Shown here: positions 60,236-64,000 of the stretch, piece after piece
Layout of the letters: every line of letters begins with the position of its first letter
Position numbering within the stretch: the stretch's first letter is position 1
Assembly (NCBI GenBank): GCA_900074885.1
Contig: FJUW01000057.1
Location: forward strand, 182,073 to 246,072
Length of the DNA stretch: 64,000 bases
Origin: Rhynchosporium graminicola
Lineage: Eukaryota; Ascomycota; Leotiomycetes; Helotiales; Ploettnerulaceae
Direction of reading: 5' to 3'
Position numbers and translations under genes: made by a program
Notes under the pieces: model-generated
The model's input: the letters and a program-made list of their open reading frames with translations, nothing else
The model's database searches: none
Told to the model about the DNA's origin: nothing

Positions 60236-62320
60236 ATGTACCACCACCAAGAGTGTCCTGCTCGTCCTGAAGACTCACCAACATCATTACTCAGAACACG
60301 TAGCAATCCAGATCTCAACAGGCTCTTAAGGAAGACCAGAGGCACGCATTCACAATCTCATGCAAGCTCTCGTCGGTCCGAGGATAAGCTTTCGGAGAAC
60401 AGCCAAGTTCTATACATGGCCGACACCAAGAATCCATCTAGATCAAGGGGGGGGCGTCAATCACTATCCTCAATCGGCAATACCATCGAACGCAGATTTG
60501 ATGGTTCAGTAGAAGGGAAGGAAAATACACTCGGAAGCGAAAAGCTGTGTTGGGATGTGATCGATCAGGAGATATACGAGTGGCAATACGTCTGCGCAAC
60601 CGGCCGTCCCTACTGGTGGTCTCCAGAATCGAGGTACACACGACTAAAGAGGTATCCCGCAAGACTACCAAATGAGCCTCCGGCCCCAAAGTTATGGCTG
60701 AGAGAGCTCGATGACCTTCCCAAGACCGCGATTGCAGAAACACGGCGAGCGGTTTCAGACAATTATTTCTGTTCCCCAGCCCAAAAAAATCATGATCTCG
60801 CACATCTTATTGCTGTACAATTGCTAGGTGCTTGCTTCACCCTTCCACCAGACCATGTCCTTGGGATCCCGACTCCGAGCTATACCTTTGATCCTGCTTC
60901 TGCGATGCTCCCAGACCCGCGGATGATAAGTTCATTGCGTATGCACACACATTTTAAATACTCTCCAAGTTTTGGACACCAAGCTCGAAATACTTCTCCG
61001 ATACAAGCTTGGCCTAGAGCTTTCACCAAATCTTCTCCTGGTTTCACCTCGCCGGTCACAGGTATCCGACCTTCAGCATCAGGATCAAGACGAACTGAGA
61101 GAAGGCGCAAACTGCAGTTGACTGATGGGTCAGGGTGTTATGGCTCCGTGGATAGCGTTATAGATCAGATTGCACGATCGTGCAGCAGCACTGATGGACT
61201 GGATCCAGATCTGAAGAGATGCCAGAGCAGAGAGAGTCCACGCGCTGATCAATCCCAACTTGGTATGCCAGACTCATCAAGCTATGAGATACGACGCCTT
61301 AGGAGATACGTGGGAGGACCCTCAGGCAGCAAGGAGACCAGAAACTCATCGGAGCAGACAGTGCAGCGTACGAAATATCGATTAGAACCTGTTATCCGCT
61401 CTGAGCCCCATCACGTCTTCATACAACCGGTTCGGGAGCTCGTCGTCAAGAGATGGCGTAATTTCAAGCGTCGTATGAGTGGAAGTCTGCATTCCGCTTT
61501 CCAATCAGGAGGCTCTGAAGATCACGGTTCAGCGTCTGAGATTGGGAGTCCGATGATGAGTAGTGATGGAAAGGCAAGGCGACGTAGAGCGCAAGAACGA
61601 GGCGACATACATAGTTCTGAAATTGAGAGCGCACCCCATTTCACCACACCTGTGAGCGGATGCCTCACTCCAAACGCTGGATTGGTCCCATCGGATCAAA
61701 TTGATCTTGTCGACAAAGCATCTGCCCGATTTGCGAATCAGAATATCGCCGAAGCTGTTCTTATCGAGGCGGAAAGCAAGCAAAGCTCACCGCAGCCCTT
61801 AAGCTCTAGTCGAAGTAGCAGTCAAGTTCCGCCAGCAGACTCGGCGCGACCTGCCGCTGGACTTCGAACTCCATCTGGAGGACCAATTCCAAACTCTTCA
61901 AGATCAGGTTTCCCACTATACTCTCCCGCTCGATTGAAACCACCAGCTGCTTCAAATTCGTTTTCCTCCAAGAGACTGAACAAAGACACGCGTAAAAGCA
62001 CTCTCTCGGAAATGTTTACAGCTGACGACTTCCTCGAATCTCAAAATGAAGATCTCGAGGTCTCAAGCGCACCGGTAACTGCGAACGTCACTCCGATGGA
62101 GGAAAAGGAGCAGGATTTTGGGCATGCGGCAAGCACTTCTGCCATTCCGACTCTAAGAAATCACACAGCGGCGGTGAGACCGAGATTTGCAAGGACGAGC
62201 ACAAGTGGTACTCAGATCTTCACGCCGGAGAACGATGGCATTGAAGTTGATGGGTTGCCGGTCGGTCCAAGTGAACAGGCGTGGATTGGACCAGAAGGGA
62301 GAGAAAGGACCTATCTGTGA
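60236..62320 (+). CDS. Large conserved fungal protein of unknown function, mostly disordered, 694 aa
   Basis: One uninterrupted frame with ATG at 60,236. A short ordered segment at about residues 95-210 contains CWDVIDQEIYEWQYVCATGRP then YWWSPES, and an AHLIAVQLLGACFTLPPDHVLG helix. This region has the look of a conserved core. A second ordered patch near 390-430 (EPHHVFIQPVRELVVKRWRNF) precedes SGSLHSAFQ. The rest is Ser, Arg, Pro and Thr-rich with many possible phosphorylation sites, and includes a Ser/Pro-rich linker and a Pro-rich segment. No membrane segment, signal peptide or known domain was found. The length, absence of stops and conserved-looking core make it a confident gene. Its function cannot be inferred. 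Confidence 0.8.
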   Translation: MYHHQECPARPEDSPTSLLRTRSNPDLNRLLRKTRGTHSQSHASSRRSEDKLSENSQVLYMADTKNPSRSRGGRQSLSSIGNTIERRFDGSVEGKENTLGSEKLCWDVIDQEIYEWQYVCATGRPYWWSPESRYTRLKRYPARLPNEPPAPKLWLRELDDLPKTAIAETRRAVSDNYFCSPAQKNHDLAHLIAVQLLGACFTLPPDHVLGIPTPSYTFDPASAMLPDPRMISSLRMHTHFKYSPSFGHQARNTSPIQAWPRAFTKSSPGFTSPVTGIRPSASGSRRTERRRKLQLTDGSGCYGSVDSVIDQIARSCSSTDGLDPDLKRCQSRESPRADQSQLGMPDSSSYEIRRLRRYVGGPSGSKETRNSSEQTVQRTKYRLEPVIRSEPHHVFIQPVRELVVKRWRNFKRRMSGSLHSAFQSGGSEDHGSASEIGSPMMSSDGKARRRRAQERGDIHSSEIESAPHFTTPVSGCLTPNAGLVPSDQIDLVDKASARFANQNIAEAVLIEAESKQSSPQPLSSSRSSSQVPPADSARPAAGLRTPSGGPIPNSSRSGFPLYSPARLKPPAASNSFSSKRLNKDTRKSTLSEMFTADDFLESQNEDLEVSSAPVTANVTPMEEKEQDFGHAASTSAIPTLRNHTAAVRPRFARTSTSGTQIFTPENDGIEVDGLPVGPSEQAWIGPEGRERTYL

Positions 62321-62792
62321 CAAGTTTCCCCGAGAATTGGATGGACTGAATGTGATGGTGTTCGTGTTGGTGTCTGGGCCGCAGTTTTAACAATATTGGA
62401 TTGCTGAGCTCCTAGAGCCTGTTCCTGGCGTAGCTAAATTGATATTAAATTGTTGGGTATTACTGGAGCACAGAATTATACTCCGGTTGTAAACTTCATA
62501 GTACTTCGTAGTACTTAGTAGCACCAGTAAAAGGATATTTGATACATGCATTCTGACAACCTAAACGCCGCCTACTGTCATTTCTGACCTGATCCTTTTG
62601 CGCCGTGCTATACAACATTATTACGCCCTATTTTCACAAGCCTCTGGCTCCCTCTCCACTTCTTGCCGTCGCCGCAGCCAGACACATGCTGATGTCTCTT
62701 AAGTCTCTGAGGCTGCGTCCAAGCTTTCATATTCGAAGGCTGTTGCCTGCAAATCGGGTCGCGGGTATTCGTATTAAAACATCACATCCATC
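62321..62792. other. Intergenic region between convergent genes
   Basis: 3' flanks of the disordered-protein gene and of SYS1. It contains a direct GTAGTACTTMGTAG-type doublet near 62,500-62,520. No gene seen. Confidence 0.4.
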
Positions 62793-63510
62793 TCATGGAG
62801 CCTCCCCATTCTCCCCTTTCAAAGCAACCATCTGGTATTCGCCCGCACCATCTCGTCCCCTCCCCCTACCTCTGCCCCTTCCAAGACCCATCTCCTCATC
62901 CCCTCCATCCTCAGCCACTGCTACCTCAGCGGTCGTCTGCGCAGCAGCACTCCCCCCAAAGTTAATCGGCCGTAATTCTCTCCACTGACAAGCCCATACG
63001 CCAAGCGCAGTCATCATAGCTGTGCTTCCTATCTGTAAAACCCACCATAGCAAGTTCTGCGGGATGGAACCAGAGTAGAAAGATACGATGAGCAGATGGA
63101 TGAAATGCAGGGTAATGGCGAAGTCGGGGACGAGTTTAGAGCGGTGAATTAGGATGAGGATGCCAATGACCCTGTTCACTGCATGTTAGCTTCGAACTCC
63201 TACAACTGATTCCAAAGTAGTATCCAAAGCTCCATGATCCAAGGAAGAAGAGGAATACGTACCCAATCAAGCTATTCAGCATCCAAACCAATCCCAACAT
63301 CCACCCTACTGTCGTATCACCCCTCAAACTCCTCCAGCTAAGCAACAAGTCCAGACTGAAGTGCTTCCCAGCCACCAGCGCCGTGAAGAGTATTAGAACT
63401 GTCCCTGCGATATACCAGAGTGTTTGGAGGAGGAGGATCTGGGTAAGGATCCGCAGGGGGGGAAGTTCAGTCAAGGCGCCTGGTCGGGGGGGACGGCGCC
63501 GACGTGCCAT
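62793..63510 (-). CDS. SYS1: SYS1 family Golgi membrane protein, 208 aa
   Basis: Multi-pass Golgi protein that, in yeast, recruits the GTPase Arl3 to the trans-Golgi and so supports Golgi-endosome traffic. Exon 1 is 63,510-63,263, the intron 63,262-63,172 (GTACGT donor, GAACAG acceptor), exon 2 63,171-62,793. Landmarks: MARRRRPPRPGALTELPPLR, a first helix ILTQILLLQTLWYIAGTVLILF, GDTTVGWMLGLVWMLNSLIG, HRSKLVPDFAITLHFIHLLIV, a helix around NLLWWVLQIGSTAMMTALGVWA and CQWRELRPINFGG, the family's closing motif. Four helices fit the family. After that motif the tail is unusual: an acidic patch and a run of Gly-Arg dipeptides (GLGRGRGRGRGRDG). Confidence 0.92.
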
Positions 63511-63954
63511 TTTTGTGTAGTCGTGGTAGAATGGATAGTGCAGTTCGCTATTGTAATATTGTCATTGTGAAGTATTACTTCTATTGGTGGAAGGACGGTA
63601 GTTAATGCGATCTGGAGTGATGGTGTTATTATGTTACCTGCATGAGCCTCGAGGCTGGCGAGGCCAGAGTTTCGACGGATTAGGTTTAGTCCACTTTTTC
63701 TGCCGGATTTGACTTGTGAGGTGGTGGAGGCGAATGTATGTTTGATGATAGCTTCAAGCTCCGAGCTTCAAAACTTACCTACGACTGCTTCTACAACTTT
63801 ATACATCAACCAATCAAGGGGTTGAAAACTATTCCGGCTTGTTTAGAGTCTCGAGCTGGTATCCACACCCTGCTTGCTATCTGGAACAACAGTTAACCTC
63901 ATACCCAGTCACGAATCAACGCCCAATCATTCAAAACACCCCTCACCCCCCAAA
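63511..63954. promoter_or_regulatory. Bidirectional promoter region, SYS1 and the right-edge gene
   Basis: About 440 bases separate the divergent start codons of SYS1 (63,510, minus) and the right-edge gene (63,955, plus). No specific binding site is recognised, but both promoters must lie here. Confidence 0.5.
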
Positions 63955-64000
63955 ATGGGACTATTCTCCTCCTCCGCGCCCGCTCTCCCACCACCTAAGC
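63955..64000 (+). CDS. 5' end of an unidentified gene, cut by the window edge
   Basis: ATG at 63,955 in good context (CAAAATGGG) starts MGLFSSSAPALPPPK and runs off the window. The Ser/Ala/Pro-rich start is compatible with several fungal families, so no product is named. Confidence 0.55.
   Translation, partial: MGLFSSSAPALPPPK

Noticed and set aside
13541..64000. tRNA or rRNA genes
   Set aside because: I looked for tRNA B-box-like GGTTCGANTCC and conserved rRNA stretches by eye and found no convincing case; a covariance-model search would be decisive.

Overview
This window is nuclear DNA from a filamentous ascomycete (Pezizomycotina). The evidence is short spliceosomal introns (about 48-190 bases, GTRNGT donors, CTRAY-type branch points, one or more per gene), typically fungal gene families (hybrid histidine kinase, DUF7708-like NLR, Asn/Gln-Gly secreted protein, VOC-plus-disordered protein) and a retrotransposon block carrying the signature of repeat-induced point mutation (RIP). 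The protein flavour suggests Leotiomycetes/Helotiales, but that is an inference from memory of the families.

Positions 1 to about 13,540 are a nested LTR-retrotransposon island. A forward Ty3/Gypsy element (pol and 3' LTR, 1-4,796) abuts the RNase H part of a Ty1/Copia element (4,797-5,170). That Copia reading frame is split by a complete Gypsy chromovirus on the minus strand (5,171-12,949; two 268-base LTRs; target duplication ATAGT) and resumes at 12,955. CpA and TpG are almost absent while CpG survives, and the in-frame stops are the ones expected from CAG, CAA and TGG codons. Element 1 can be read through as one pol frame without an evident indel. Element 2 also holds an extra decayed reading frame antisense to pol, with a TATA-like box.

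Positions 13,600-20,650 are a decay zone: an NLR-type (NB-ARC/TPR) pseudogene, an amidase pseudogene, an AT-rich RIP-like patch and a broken coding fragment.

From about 21.4 kb to the right edge the sequence is ordinary gene space with long intergenic gaps. Left to right: a small membrane protein (-), a glutathione S-transferase (-), an intradiol ring-cleavage dioxygenase (-), a secreted solute-binding-type protein (-), a VOC/disordered protein (-), the ribosome-biogenesis methyltransferase NEP1/EMG1 (-), a secreted Asn/Gln-Gly repeat protein (+), an ankyrin protein (+), a PAS hybrid histidine kinase (+), a GABA/amino-acid permease (-), a secreted SnoaL-like protein (+), a large disordered protein (+), the Golgi protein SYS1 (-), and the first codons of another gene at the right edge (+). 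There are no operons. The genes do not form an evident cluster: housekeeping genes (NEP1, SYS1) sit among environmental-response genes (GST, dioxygenase, kinase, permease, secreted proteins).

Exon structures are given where reading frame, splice sites and family similarity agree. No database search was run, so family names rest on recognised motifs.
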